43,622 nucleotides of DNA from a virus. Below are positions 1-9,224 of the stretch, piece by piece. The position numbers and the translations under genes are program-made. How positions within the stretch are numbered: the stretch's first letter is position 1; every line of letters starts with the position of its first letter. The stretch spans positions 1-43,622 of IMG/VR virus record IMGVR_UViG_3300025000_000188. The stretch is one strand, 5' to 3'. Under the pieces are notes generated by a model. It was not told the DNA's origin. It was given only the letters and a program-made list of their open reading frames with translations, and did not search any database.

Positions 1-224
1 TAATCACTGGAATGCTGGTTACATTTAAAAACAAAATACTTTCATTGTCTTCTAAAGTTGCACCACAATTAATTGGGCAAAGAAATATAAATAAAATAAG
101 CGATATTTTAGATGGTGAATTAAGAGAATGCTTGGTTGAACTATCACAGTATGATCCTAAATTATTTATTGGGGATGATGATGAGTTTGAAGAAAACATT
201 GATACTATTTCAGAAGATACTTAA
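1..224 (+). CDS. Terminase small subunit, C-terminal part (partial at window edge)
   Basis: The frame is open at base 1, so only the C-terminal part is seen. The segment around residues FKNKILSLSSKVAPQLIG matches the conserved 'K.kLLaLPsKlAPqL' helix of Nu1-type terminase small subunits, followed by an acidic tail. These proteins recognise the packaging site and load the large subunit. The gene overlaps the next one by 44 bases, the usual terS-terL arrangement. If the molecule is circular, the frame continues upstream through 43622 (codon G+TA) into the open frame at the right end. The N-terminal winged-helix domain of the family is not visible there, so the gene may be truncated or start unusually. 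Confidence 0.72.
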   Translation, partial: ITGMLVTFKNKILSLSSKVAPQLIGQRNINKISDILDGELRECLVELSQYDPKLFIGDDDEFEENIDTISEDT

Positions 225-2037
225 ATTTGTTGCACCGCCTATAAAATTAAAAGTAAGCGAATGGGCAGATACTAATAGAAAACTATCTTCCGAAACATCT
301 GCTGAACCAGGTAAATGGAAAACAGATAGAGCACCTTATCAGAAAAAAATAATGGATACCTTAAACGATACTGATATTGAAAAAATTGTTGTTGTTAGCT
401 CTTCACAAGTCGGAAAATCTGAAATAATCAATAATATAATTGGGTATTACATAGATATAGATCCGTGTCCAATGCTATTAATACAGCCCACTGTAGATAC
501 TGCACAAGATTATTCAAAAAGACGTCTTGCTCCAATGATAAGAGATACGGAAGTGCTGGCTACAAAAGTATCAGATACTAAAAGTAGAGACTTAAACAAC
601 ACTATACTAATGAAAGTTTTTTCTGGTGGGTTTTTAGCTATAGGTGGAGCGAATAGCCCTGCTGGTCTTGCAAGTAGACCTATAAGAGTATTGCTTGCCG
701 ATGAAATAGATCGCTATCCTGTATCTGCTGGAAGTGAAGGAGATCCTTTGGTACTAGCAGAAAAAAGGACAACAACTTTTTGGAATAAGAAAAAAATATT
801 CGTATCTACACCAACAAATAAAAATGCATCAAGAATAGAAGTTGAATATGAGAGTGGAACGCGTGAAAAATGGTGTCTAGAATGTCCTGAATGTGGAGAT
901 TTTCAATTCGTAAACTTATATGGAATAAAATTTCAACATAGTAAAGACGAAAAAGGCAACTACAAAGTATGGGATGTAACATTTCAATGCCCTGCTTGCT
1001 TGGAACAATTTGACGAGTACACCTGGAAAGCTCAACTTGGGACGTGGATTTCAGATAACCCAGAGGCAAAAAAAGTAAGAAGTTTCCACTTAAATGCTTT
1101 TGTTTCTCCATGGGTGTCTTGGGTAGATATAGTTAAAGAATGGCTCGAGGTTAAAAAGGATCCAGCAAGGCATAAAGTTTTTAAAAATACAGTACTGGGT
1201 GAAACTTGGGAGGATAAAGGAGAAATTGAAAACGAGGACTTTTTAATTGAAAGATGCGAAAATTACAAAGATGAAGTTCCGGCCAGAGTCCTGATCTTAA
1301 CAGCATCAGTCGATGTTCAAGACGATAGACTTGAATACGAAATTGTTGGATGGGGAAAAGGTGAAGAGACTTGGGGAATTGAAAAAGGTATCATAATGGG
1401 AGTCCCTGACAAAGCTAAAACTTGGAGCATGTTATTAGATAAATTGAACTATGAATTTACTCATGAACTTGGATTTAAGCTTAAAGTTGCATGTACTTGT
1501 GTAGATTCGGGCGGTCACTTTACAAAAGATGTTTATAAGTTTTGCAAAGAAAATGAACATAAACGAGTCTTTGCGATCAAAGGTATGGGTGGAGAAGGAA
1601 TATCAATTGTACATAAAATTTACCGTAGCAAATTAGAAAATGCTACGGTTTTTATTTTGGGTGTAGATTCAGGCAAAACAACAATAATTGGTAGATTAAA
1701 AATAAAACAGTCAGGAGAAGGCTATTGTCATTTTCCTAACAATGAAAACAGAGGATATGATAGGCAATATTTTAAAGGCTTGATATCCGAAAGACTTGTT
1801 AAGCAGATTGTTAAAGGAAAAGTAAGATTAAATTGGGAAAAGATATCGAAATCAAACAGTAAAAGGAACGAACCTTTAGACCTTAGAGTCTATGCATTTG
1901 CTGCACTAAAAATTTTGAATCCAAATTTTCAAACTTTAGAGCAAAAATTTCAAAATCCTGAAGAATATATTGAAAAATCAAATCAAAAAACAGCTATTAA
2001 AAGGCGTGGAGTAGTTAAGAAGGGTATAGAATTTTAG
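181..2037 (+). CDS. terL: Terminase large subunit, lambda GpA family
   Basis: ATP-driven packaging motor and nuclease that acts at the portal. Counting from the ATG at 181 (618 aa), a Walker A-type loop SSQVGKSE lies near residues 72-81 and a Walker B-type strand RVLLADEIDRY near 169-177. Two Cys pairs (CLECPEC and CPAC) follow. The nuclease-like half has an acidic motif, SVDVQDD, and later DSGGHFTKDV. The ATG at 181 is preferred because GGGG lies 6 bases upstream; ATGs at 136, 175 and 178 are alternatives. The length fits lambda GpA-type enzymes, which often cut at cos sites. It sits directly after the small subunit and before a gpW-like gene, the lambda order. Confidence 0.95.
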   Translation: MSLKKTLILFQKILKFVAPPIKLKVSEWADTNRKLSSETSAEPGKWKTDRAPYQKKIMDTLNDTDIEKIVVVSSSQVGKSEIINNIIGYYIDIDPCPMLLIQPTVDTAQDYSKRRLAPMIRDTEVLATKVSDTKSRDLNNTILMKVFSGGFLAIGGANSPAGLASRPIRVLLADEIDRYPVSAGSEGDPLVLAEKRTTTFWNKKKIFVSTPTNKNASRIEVEYESGTREKWCLECPECGDFQFVNLYGIKFQHSKDEKGNYKVWDVTFQCPACLEQFDEYTWKAQLGTWISDNPEAKKVRSFHLNAFVSPWVSWVDIVKEWLEVKKDPARHKVFKNTVLGETWEDKGEIENEDFLIERCENYKDEVPARVLILTASVDVQDDRLEYEIVGWGKGEETWGIEKGIIMGVPDKAKTWSMLLDKLNYEFTHELGFKLKVACTCVDSGGHFTKDVYKFCKENEHKRVFAIKGMGGEGISIVHKIYRSKLENATVFILGVDSGKTTIIGRLKIKQSGEGYCHFPNNENRGYDRQYFKGLISERLVKQIVKGKVRLNWEKISKSNSKRNEPLDLRVYAFAALKILNPNFQTLEQKFQNPEEYIEKSNQKTAIKRRGVVKKGIEF

Positions 2038-2053
2038 AAAAGTTGGTGATTTT

Positions 2054-2293
2054 ATGAGTATAAGCGAGAGATTAGAGAAAACAAAAGAGAGATTAAGTTC
2101 TTATTATGAGGCTGAAATTAGTGTGTTAACTAATCAATCCTACAAAATAGGGAGTAGAGAATTAACACGTGCAGATTTAGATGTAATTAAGACTACTATT
2201 GAGAAGTTGGAGAATGCAGTTGAAGAACTCGAATCAATGGCTACAGGAAAAGGTAAAAGAAAATCTTACAGAATAACACCGAGAGATTTATAA
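2054..2293 (+). CDS. gpW-like head-tail joining protein
   Basis: 79 aa, mostly helical, with the pattern YKIGSRELTRADL followed by a coiled-coil-like helix and a basic C-terminus. The size, the 'sRelTRaDL..i...i..le' pattern and the position just after the large terminase match small gpW/DUF6148-type connectors, which complete the head before tail joining. The start has a GGTGAT ribosome site. The family call is from pattern and order; it could be a DUF6148 protein of unverified role. Confidence 0.75.
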   Translation: MSISERLEKTKERLSSYYEAEISVLTNQSYKIGSRELTRADLDVIKTTIEKLENAVEELESMATGKGKRKSYRITPRDL

Positions 2294-2312
2294 AAATAAG
2301 GGGGAACAAAAA

Positions 2313-4070
2313 TTGATAGAAAAATTAAACTTAGAAGCAAATACTGAATTTACCAAAACTTTTGAAAATCCAATATCTAAAATTGCTATTAAAGTGATTA
2401 GCGGAGGCACTGTTTATGTTAAGGATACAACTGTTGAACTTGAAGATTCTAAAGCATTCAAAATTAATTTAGGCGAACGCACATTAATTCATTTTTGGGA
2501 TATAAGCGAACTAAACTTTATTTCGGATATTGATACGGTTGTAGAAATTGAAGTTGAAAACGATTTAGAACTAACTCAATTTACAACTGTTGGAATAGAT
2601 GAGAAAGTTATAGATTTAAAGACTACAACATCTAATGTTTTTATAAGAAATCTTAGTGAAACAGCTACTATATATTTAGCATTAAACAGAGAAGCAGATA
2701 TAGAAGGGGTGGGAACGTACCCTTTGCTACCTAAAAACAGCATAGATGGATTGAGCGAAGAATGTAATTTTTTACATATGATTTCAACTGAAGCAGATAC
2801 GAAAATTTATATCAAGATTAATACCTCGGACAAGAATATAAATCTGATTAGTGGCGAAGGCGATGCTGTAAAAAAACTTGATGAAATTAATACTTCTTTA
2901 AAGCAATATGTAGAAGGTGATATGGATACAGGCATTGCCACAGGAGGAACTGTAGACAGTTTAACAGATACTAGTGCTGTGTGGATTGTGGACGATTGGA
3001 AAGGCGCTAGAGTAGAGATACTAATTAATGGAAAGAGGCATTTTGCTAGTGTGTTGTCTAATACAGCGGACACATTGGCTTTTGCAAATACGCTTGCAGT
3101 TGCGGTTACTGCCGGGTGTGCGTATAAAATTAAGCTATTTACGGTGCAGACACAAGACGTAAGGTCGATAAATGGAGTGAATCAAACACCAGCAGATTGG
3201 ACTGTATTATTTCAAGATATGAAAAATTATATTGAAGCTTTAAAAAAATTAGCAGAAGGATTGTCAGGATATGAAGAAGATGAAAAACCTACAGAGAATG
3301 TTTTAAAAAATACAGAATATTTTGAATTTGACACCCAAAAAACTTATATATTTAACGGAATTGATTGGACTGAGATTACATCAGGGGACACTGTAACTAT
3401 GGAAATGGTAGATGGTGGCTATGCAACGGACGGAACTAAATCTGATGTAGCAGAGCAAGATGAAACCGCAACAGCAACAAAAATGTCCTTTATTAAAGGC
3501 ATTGCAAAATCTTTCAGAGAAATAAAAGAATTTGTTGTAACCATAAAGGATTATTTATTATATCTGACTAAGCGAGACAGAGCGATGTCATGTGTAGTTA
3601 CCCTAGTCAGACCAAATGATTCAATAGCATATACTGCTAATGATTTAATAGCTAACAGCACAGTAGCAGGAGAGGTTGTACCTTTAGAGTTTGACTTTAC
3701 CAATGCGATCCCAGGCAGCGTGCTAGAAATTAAAAATGCAACAGTAGCATCCGATAACTCACCAGGAACGCCGGGTCAATATTATCTTCATTTATTTAAT
3801 ACGCCGCCGGTTTCAACAGTTGGTGATAATGCATTGTTTAATGTGATACCAGCAAGTACAAAAACGGAAGTTAGAAGACAATTAGTTAGTAATGGTTATA
3901 AAAACGTCGACTCACAATTCGTAGACTCAGGGTCTTCTGTTCTAGGGATAACGATGACACTTGCAGAGGGTAGTACGAAATTTTATGGATTGCTGCAATC
4001 AAATTCAACTCCATCGACACAAAAAGAAGAGGATGAGTTTACCATAAGGGTTGAAATGATACAAAGATAA
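2313..4070 (+). CDS. Large phage structural protein, possible head fibre or decoration
   Basis: 585 aa starting at a TTG, with AAGGGGG upstream at 2299-2304. No catalytic motif is visible. The N-terminal 180 residues are beta-rich and Thr/Asp/Glu-rich. The middle contains Gly/Thr-rich strands and a short segment typical of virion adhesion proteins (TYIFNGIDWTEI). The C-terminal 150 residues are again beta-rich (LRPND-like start, ending RVEMIQR). It pairs with the fibre-like gene downstream (14-base gap, strong AGGAGGT between). Both lie between the gpW-like gene and the portal, not in the tail-fibre position, so a capsid-attached fibre or decoration is one reading; a tail appendage is the other. 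I do not recognise a family. Confidence 0.55.
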   Translation: MIEKLNLEANTEFTKTFENPISKIAIKVISGGTVYVKDTTVELEDSKAFKINLGERTLIHFWDISELNFISDIDTVVEIEVENDLELTQFTTVGIDEKVIDLKTTTSNVFIRNLSETATIYLALNREADIEGVGTYPLLPKNSIDGLSEECNFLHMISTEADTKIYIKINTSDKNINLISGEGDAVKKLDEINTSLKQYVEGDMDTGIATGGTVDSLTDTSAVWIVDDWKGARVEILINGKRHFASVLSNTADTLAFANTLAVAVTAGCAYKIKLFTVQTQDVRSINGVNQTPADWTVLFQDMKNYIEALKKLAEGLSGYEEDEKPTENVLKNTEYFEFDTQKTYIFNGIDWTEITSGDTVTMEMVDGGYATDGTKSDVAEQDETATATKMSFIKGIAKSFREIKEFVVTIKDYLLYLTKRDRAMSCVVTLVRPNDSIAYTANDLIANSTVAGEVVPLEFDFTNAIPGSVLEIKNATVASDNSPGTPGQYYLHLFNTPPVSTVGDNALFNVIPASTKTEVRRQLVSNGYKNVDSQFVDSGSSVLGITMTLAEGSTKFYGLLQSNSTPSTQKEEDEFTIRVEMIQR

Positions 4071-4084
4071 TAGGAGGTACTAAA

Positions 4085-5695
4085 ATGTTTAAAAAAAGAG
4101 GATTGCCAGGTAAGACTGGGGAACCGGGCACCAATGGAGTAGGAATAGTTGCTGGTGGAACTACTGGTCAAGTGTTAAAAAAGAAAACAAATACTGACTA
4201 TGATACAGAGTGGGCAAATGAGTCAGGCGGAGGCGGGGCAAGTGACCCAACACTTCCAATTGATACCGACCAAGTAATAGCGGTCGGTAACCCATTAGAA
4301 GTTATAAATGGGAAATACCAAAGAGCTCTAATTAGCCCAGTTTATGATATCACAGCAAGCGATAAAGGTGAAAATAATTTTATAGAACTTGATGAAAATA
4401 GATTATTTAGTCTATTTACCCCTGCGGAGCTACAAACAACGGCTCAGTATTTACGTATAATTAAAAAAGTTGTTGGTGGCTATGAAGTTGGCGAAGCTGT
4501 ATTACCTACGGGTTATACAGCTAATAACTTTAGTAATATGGCTATACTAAAAGTGGTCGGAGCTACTGACAAAGTAATAATATTAGGACAAAACGCATCT
4601 AATGTATTATTGTCAATAGCTACAGTAGATGATAAAGTGATAACCCCTGCTGCCACACCTACAGTTATTCATGCTAGTACAGGAAGTGGTGGTTATCCTA
4701 AACTATTTTATATTAGAGATAACTATTACGTAGCCTGTCACAGAGCAGGTAATGCTTCCAGAGCTCAAATAGTGCATATCGACCCAATTACTGACGTTAT
4801 AACACCGGGAGCGGTTATAACAACAACAGCGTATGCTACAAACAGTGGATGGGAAATAGAACAAGTAAATTCCAATAGATTACTTTTAGAATTTGGAACT
4901 ACTACTCCAACTCCCAATGCTACAATTCTAAAGTATATTGATATTGATAATAGTACTCCTCCAGTTTTAACCGCTATAACTGACGCTGATGCTATGACAA
5001 TTGCAACAGTCCCAGTATCAGGAAGCTCTCAATTGTCTACAATTGCAATATCCGCAGATGGAACTAGAGCCCTATCCTATATTAATATCAACACAAGTTC
5101 GTCTACAGGTAGGTTTTATATAGCTGATATCACAGGGGTAAAACCAACGTTACTCGCTATAAAAGATTTTGACTTCCAATATAACAGTATTGGTAGATTT
5201 GCTGTTCGTCCAGATGGCAAAATTATATTTAATTTACTTCCTAACATTGCAACAGGGAGTAAATTCTTATCCTTATTAATTAGCACTACTGGAGACCTTA
5301 TAGACATAGTGTCTATGTCATATGTCCCCTATTTCAGAAATACAGGAGCTACACAATCTGGTTATAGAATGAGTGGTATATATAATGTTACAAATGACGC
5401 TTATACATTGTTTGTAGCTGATTGCATACAAACTCTTCACTACGTCAATAACCAAGTGAGGGAAAGTGGTGCGTTTTTTGCAGGATTGGCTGTAAGTGCT
5501 GGAGTTGCAGATGATTTGATAGGCTCGAGGAAAACTAATATTTTGACTGGGCTAAGTGGATTATTGCCAGGTTACGCTTATTATTATGACTATAATGTGG
5601 GTTTAACCACTATAGAAAATAGTATAAGTAGTATTTATATCGGCGTAGCTTTAAGCGAAACATCAATATTGTTAGACGTTAGAAGTAATTATTAA
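4085..5695 (+). CDS. Fibre protein with collagen-like N-terminus
   Basis: 536 aa. Residues 5-17 (RGLPGKTGEPGTNG) are a short collagen-like Gly-X-Y run. Then comes GGTTGQVLKKKTNTDYD, a linker seen in many phage fibre proteins. A Gly-rich hinge (ESGGGGAS) leads to about 480 residues of repeated beta-strands with a propeller-like character (repeated 'sNvLLSIATVDDKV' and 'LLaitDADAMTIATV' type segments). Such proteins bind host surface sugars or decorate heads. The ribosome site is AGGAGGT at 4072-4078. A terminator follows, so the two fibre genes end a transcription segment. Confidence 0.65.
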   Translation: MFKKRGLPGKTGEPGTNGVGIVAGGTTGQVLKKKTNTDYDTEWANESGGGGASDPTLPIDTDQVIAVGNPLEVINGKYQRALISPVYDITASDKGENNFIELDENRLFSLFTPAELQTTAQYLRIIKKVVGGYEVGEAVLPTGYTANNFSNMAILKVVGATDKVIILGQNASNVLLSIATVDDKVITPAATPTVIHASTGSGGYPKLFYIRDNYYVACHRAGNASRAQIVHIDPITDVITPGAVITTTAYATNSGWEIEQVNSNRLLLEFGTTTPTPNATILKYIDIDNSTPPVLTAITDADAMTIATVPVSGSSQLSTIAISADGTRALSYININTSSSTGRFYIADITGVKPTLLAIKDFDFQYNSIGRFAVRPDGKIIFNLLPNIATGSKFLSLLISTTGDLIDIVSMSYVPYFRNTGATQSGYRMSGIYNVTNDAYTLFVADCIQTLHYVNNQVRESGAFFAGLAVSAGVADDLIGSRKTNILTGLSGLLPGYAYYYDYNVGLTTIENSISSIYIGVALSETSILLDVRSNY

Positions 5696-5705
5696 TAAGA
5701 TATTT

Positions 5706-5733
5706 AAGCACTCAGTAATTTGGGTGCTTTTTA
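5706..5733 (+). terminator. Rho-independent terminator after fibre genes
   Basis: Arms AAGCAC (5706-5711) and GTGCTT (5724-5729) flank a 12-base loop and lead into a T-run. It separates the fibre pair from the portal, so late transcription must read through or use antitermination. Confidence 0.7.
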
Positions 5734-5780
5734 TATGCTGTTTTTTAATCTTTAAAACAATAAAGAAATGAGGTGATATC

Positions 5781-7394
5781 ATTAATATAATTGACGATGT
5801 CGTAAAATATATATCTCCAACACGAGCCTTAAAACGTGAAATAGCACGTGCACGGCTAGGACTTATTAATAATTCGGGTTATTCAACTAGTGGTGCTAGC
5901 AAAACTAAAAAATCTTTAAGAGGGTGGAATTCATCTAGTAGAAGCCCTCAAGAAGACATCGATTATAACCTAGACACTTTAAGGCAAAGGTCTAGAGATT
6001 TATACATGTCATCACCGCTTGCTGTTTCTGCCATAAAGACAAATAGAACCAATGTTGTAGGTGCGGGACTTAAATTAAAATCTAGGATTGATTTTAAAAA
6101 AATAGGAATCGCTAGAGAACAAGCAGACGAATGGGAACAAAACACCGAAAAAGAATTTGCATTATGGGCTGATTCAGTTTGGTGTGATTCGATGAGACTT
6201 AATAACTTTTATGAATTGCAACAATTAGCTCTTATGAGTTGGCTTATGAACGGAGATTGTTTTGGTCTAGTAAATAACGTTGAGCCGACAGCTTGGATGC
6301 CATATGGGATTAGATTATTTTTAATAGAATCCGATAGAGTCTGCACTCCTAATTTATACAACGTCATAGCAAAAAACAAAGATGGTAAAAACATTTATAG
6401 TGGCGTAGAGATTGATAATGCAGGAGCAATAATTGCTTATCATGTTTGTAACAAACATCCAAATAGTAATATTAGTTTTAAAAAAGCTGAATGGGTGCGA
6501 GTTCAAGCTTTCAGCAAGGTTACAGGAAATCCAAACGTGCTGCACATTATGGAGTCTGAAAGATGTGAGCAATATAGAGGTGTGCCTTATTTGGCACCTG
6601 TAATTGAAACAATCAAGCAAATAACTAGATATACGGAAGCAGAACTAACAGCTGCAGTTATCCAAGCATTTTTTACAGCGTTTATTAAAGTTGATAGCGA
6701 TAGAAGTCAAGTTCCTTTTGGTGATTCGATTTCAGATGAAGAAAAGATTGAAACTGATCCAAGTTCTTATGAGATGGGAGCAGGCACGATTAATGTACTT
6801 GGTGAAAACGAAGATGTAGTATTTGCAGATCCAAAACGTCCGTCAAGTGGATTTGAAGGATTTGTAAATTCAATGACCAAGCAAATAGGGGCAGCTTTAG
6901 AAATCCCGTTCGAACTACTGAATAAGTCATTCACGGCGAGTTATTCAGCATCTAGAGCAGCACTTTTAGAAGCCTGGAAAGCTTTTAAAATGCGTAGAAC
7001 ATGGTTTGCTAATGACTTTTGTCAACCAATTTATGAAATGTGGTTATCGGAAGCCATTGCTAGAGGCAGGGTTAAAGCTCCTGGATTTTTTAACGATCCA
7101 TCAATAAAAAAAGCATGGTCCAGATCGGAGTGGATAGGTCCTGCACAAGGAATGCTGGATCCTGTAAAAGAGGTAAATGCTGCAATATTAAGAACATCAC
7201 ATGCATTTAGTACACATGAGAGAGAAACCACTGAGCTTACAGGCGGTAATTGGGATGACAATATCAATCAAGTAACTAGAGAAAATGAGCTGTTAAGTAA
7301 GATTTTAGGTGCTCAAAATAATAGTAATCAGACAATGAACAGTACAAACAATAATGATGATGACGATGATGAGGAGGGAGCAAAGAAACAATGA
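5781..7394 (+). CDS. Portal protein, lambda gpB/HK97-like; apparent ATT start
   Basis: Dodecameric DNA gateway at the capsid vertex. The first ATG is at 6006, but the frame is open back to a TGA at 5769-5771. The 75 codons before 6006 encode the family's conserved N-terminus: IIDDVVKYISPTRALKREIA, then a Trp/Ser linker and DYNLDTLRQRSRDLYMSSPL. That stretch contains no ATG, GTG or TTG. A good GAGGTGAT (5770-5777) lies 3 bases before ATT 5781. I therefore place the start at ATT 5781 (537 aa), with ATC 5778 as alternative. The C-terminus ends in an Asn/Asp-rich tail and overlaps the protease gene by 4 bases. The family call is firm; the start codon is inferred. Confidence 0.9.
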   Translation: MNIIDDVVKYISPTRALKREIARARLGLINNSGYSTSGASKTKKSLRGWNSSSRSPQEDIDYNLDTLRQRSRDLYMSSPLAVSAIKTNRTNVVGAGLKLKSRIDFKKIGIAREQADEWEQNTEKEFALWADSVWCDSMRLNNFYELQQLALMSWLMNGDCFGLVNNVEPTAWMPYGIRLFLIESDRVCTPNLYNVIAKNKDGKNIYSGVEIDNAGAIIAYHVCNKHPNSNISFKKAEWVRVQAFSKVTGNPNVLHIMESERCEQYRGVPYLAPVIETIKQITRYTEAELTAAVIQAFFTAFIKVDSDRSQVPFGDSISDEEKIETDPSSYEMGAGTINVLGENEDVVFADPKRPSSGFEGFVNSMTKQIGAALEIPFELLNKSFTASYSASRAALLEAWKAFKMRRTWFANDFCQPIYEMWLSEAIARGRVKAPGFFNDPSIKKAWSRSEWIGPAQGMLDPVKEVNAAILRTSHAFSTHERETTELTGGNWDDNINQVTRENELLSKILGAQNNSNQTMNSTNNNDDDDDEEGAKKQ

Positions 7395-8548
7395 GTAAAT
7401 TTTGGAATTTCATAAAAAATGAACAAAACGAAGATGAAGTAGAGTTAAGAATATCAGGAGAAATAATTAGCGATGACGACGCATGGATATATCAATGGTT
7501 TGGTATTGCACATGCATCTCCGAATGCCTTTAGAAAAGAACTTGATAAATACAAAGGTAAAAATATAAAGGTTTGGATTGACAGCTATGGCGGAGATGTA
7601 TTTGCAGCTGCCGGCATTTACAATGCTTTAAAAAATCATGATGGAAAAGTAACAACAATAATTGATGGAAAAGCGATGTCTGCAGCTTCAGTTATCGCTA
7701 TGGCTGGGGAAGAGATACAGATAAGTCCAGTAGGAATAATGATGATACATAATCCTTGGACTGGTGCAGTTGGGGAAGCGAAAGACATGAGACATGCTGC
7801 TGATGTGCTTGATGAAGTTAAAAGCACAATTATTAATGCATATCAGTCAAAAACAGGACTGTCTCGGAATAAAATTTCTGAATTAATGGATAAAGAAACT
7901 TTTATGTCCGCAAAAAAAGCAGTAAAAGAAAAATTTGCCGATAAAGTTTTATTTGATTCAAATTTAGAGGCTAATTCTATTCAAGATAACTTTACGTTTA
8001 GTAGATTGGCTATACAGAACTCCATGGCTGATTCAATGAATAAGTTTTTTGAAATTGCTAAAAAGAATGAATTAAACGAAAGTAAAACTAATGATGCAAA
8101 GCAGACTCAATTAGAGTCTGATGCAAATATAACAAACATTAAGAAAGGAGAGCAACCTATGTGTAAAACAATTGAAGAACTTAAGAATGCCTATCCAGAT
8201 TTAGTTACTAAAATAGAAAATGTAGCAAAAGATGAAGGCAAAAAAGAGGAAAGACAAAGAATTCAGGCTATTGAAGAAATTTCAAACAGCATTGATCCTG
8301 AATTAATAAGAAAGGCGAAATACGAAGATGTAATAGATGCTAAAGAATTAGCATTTAAAGCACTTCAAAAAGATAGTGCAAAAGGAGATGAATACCTTAA
8401 AAACATAAAAGATGATTCTGAAAAATCAGGAATAAAGGATGTTGATGCATTGCCTACAGAACAAAAAACAAAAGAGCAACAAAAAGAAGTTGAAAACAAT
8501 TTAATTGACAAAATAGTAAATGGAGCAAATAAAAGGAGGATTGGATAA
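7391..8548 (+). CDS. Prohead protease (ClpP/S49-like) fused to scaffold domain
   Basis: 385 aa. Residues 1-200 are a ClpP-like serine protease: GG in the oxyanion strand (SYGGDVFAAAG, 65-75), nucleophile Ser97 in DGKAMSAAS, His120 in MMIHNP and an acidic residue in MDKET near 167-169. The protease matures the capsid by cutting scaffold and coat. Residues 205-385 are charged and helical, typical of a scaffold. An in-frame internal start at 8159 would make the scaffold alone, as lambda C/Nu3 does. It follows the portal and precedes decoration and coat genes. Confidence 0.92.
   Translation: MSKFWNFIKNEQNEDEVELRISGEIISDDDAWIYQWFGIAHASPNAFRKELDKYKGKNIKVWIDSYGGDVFAAAGIYNALKNHDGKVTTIIDGKAMSAASVIAMAGEEIQISPVGIMMIHNPWTGAVGEAKDMRHAADVLDEVKSTIINAYQSKTGLSRNKISELMDKETFMSAKKAVKEKFADKVLFDSNLEANSIQDNFTFSRLAIQNSMADSMNKFFEIAKKNELNESKTNDAKQTQLESDANITNIKKGEQPMCKTIEELKNAYPDLVTKIENVAKDEGKKEERQRIQAIEEISNSIDPELIRKAKYEDVIDAKELAFKALQKDSAKGDEYLKNIKDDSEKSGIKDVDALPTEQKTKEQQKEVENNLIDKIVNGANKRRIG
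8159..8548 (+). CDS. Internal in-frame scaffold protein (Nu3-like)
   Basis: Met257 of the protease frame is preceded by AAAGGAG at 8144-8150, 8 bases upstream, a far better ribosome site than chance would give inside a gene. The product would be 129 aa, charged and helical (KIENVAKDEGKKEERQRIQ). In lambda the scaffold Nu3 is made from an internal start of gene C; this arrangement looks the same. The existence of a separate product is inferred. Confidence 0.7.
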   Translation: MCKTIEELKNAYPDLVTKIENVAKDEGKKEERQRIQAIEEISNSIDPELIRKAKYEDVIDAKELAFKALQKDSAKGDEYLKNIKDDSEKSGIKDVDALPTEQKTKEQQKEVENNLIDKIVNGANKRRIG

Positions 8549-9207
8549 TGTCTGAAAATTTATATCAAGTAACTGGAAGTGTTGTTCCTGATAATCTAAT
8601 TGCAGGAGTAACGGAAAACCTGAACATTAAAGGTATAACTATTTTAACAGGTCAAGGAGCTTTAAAAAGAGGTACAGTCCTTGGAGTAATTACAAAAGCA
8701 TTAGGAGAAGTTGTAGCAGATGAAGGAAATACTGGAAATGGCACAATAACAGCTTTTGCACTAAAAGCAAAGTCTAAGGTTGGTAATTATAAGTTAATTT
8801 GTACCGCAGCTGCAGAAAACGCTGGAACGTTTAATGTTTATGATCCTGAAGGAAATAGGCTTGCAGATGCAACAGTAGCAGTCGCTTACGCAAACGACCA
8901 AATAGGTTTTACTATAAATGATGGCTCAGCCGATTTTATAGTAGGCGACAATTTTGTGATCCCGGTTGAAGAAGGATCTAAAAAAGCAAAGATAGTAAAT
9001 TCAGCAAATGTAGATGGCTCGCAAGTAGCGGATTGTATATTGACAGATGATGTCGATGCCACATCTGCAGACGTCAATGTTCAAGCATATACTACAGGTA
9101 TGTTTAATAGACAGGCTTTGGTATTTGGTGGATCTGATACAGCAGCAAAGCACGAAGATGTTCTTAGAACCAAAGGAATAATTTTAAAAGATAATATCGC
9201 AAATTAA
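8548..9207 (+). CDS. Head decoration protein, lambda gpD-like
   Basis: 219 aa. The ends match the lambda gpD-type fold: N-terminal ITILTGQGALKRGTVLGVIT and C-terminal DCILTDDVDATSADVNVQAYTTG cut across residues 30-50 and 160-190. Between them lies an insert of about 90 residues (GNGTITAFALKAKS to FVIPVEEGS) with an immunoglobulin-like beta pattern seen in other decoration proteins. It stabilises the expanded capsid. Its start overlaps the protease stop by one base, with AAAAGGAGG before it. Confidence 0.85.
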   Translation: MSENLYQVTGSVVPDNLIAGVTENLNIKGITILTGQGALKRGTVLGVITKALGEVVADEGNTGNGTITAFALKAKSKVGNYKLICTAAAENAGTFNVYDPEGNRLADATVAVAYANDQIGFTINDGSADFIVGDNFVIPVEEGSKKAKIVNSANVDGSQVADCILTDDVDATSADVNVQAYTTGMFNRQALVFGGSDTAAKHEDVLRTKGIILKDNIAN

Positions 9208-9224
9208 AGGAGGAAAATAAAACA

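Noticed and set aside
6006-6145. Portal starting at the ATG at 6006
   Set aside because: Conserved family residues are encoded upstream in frame, and there is a ribosome site before ATT 5781 but none before 6006.
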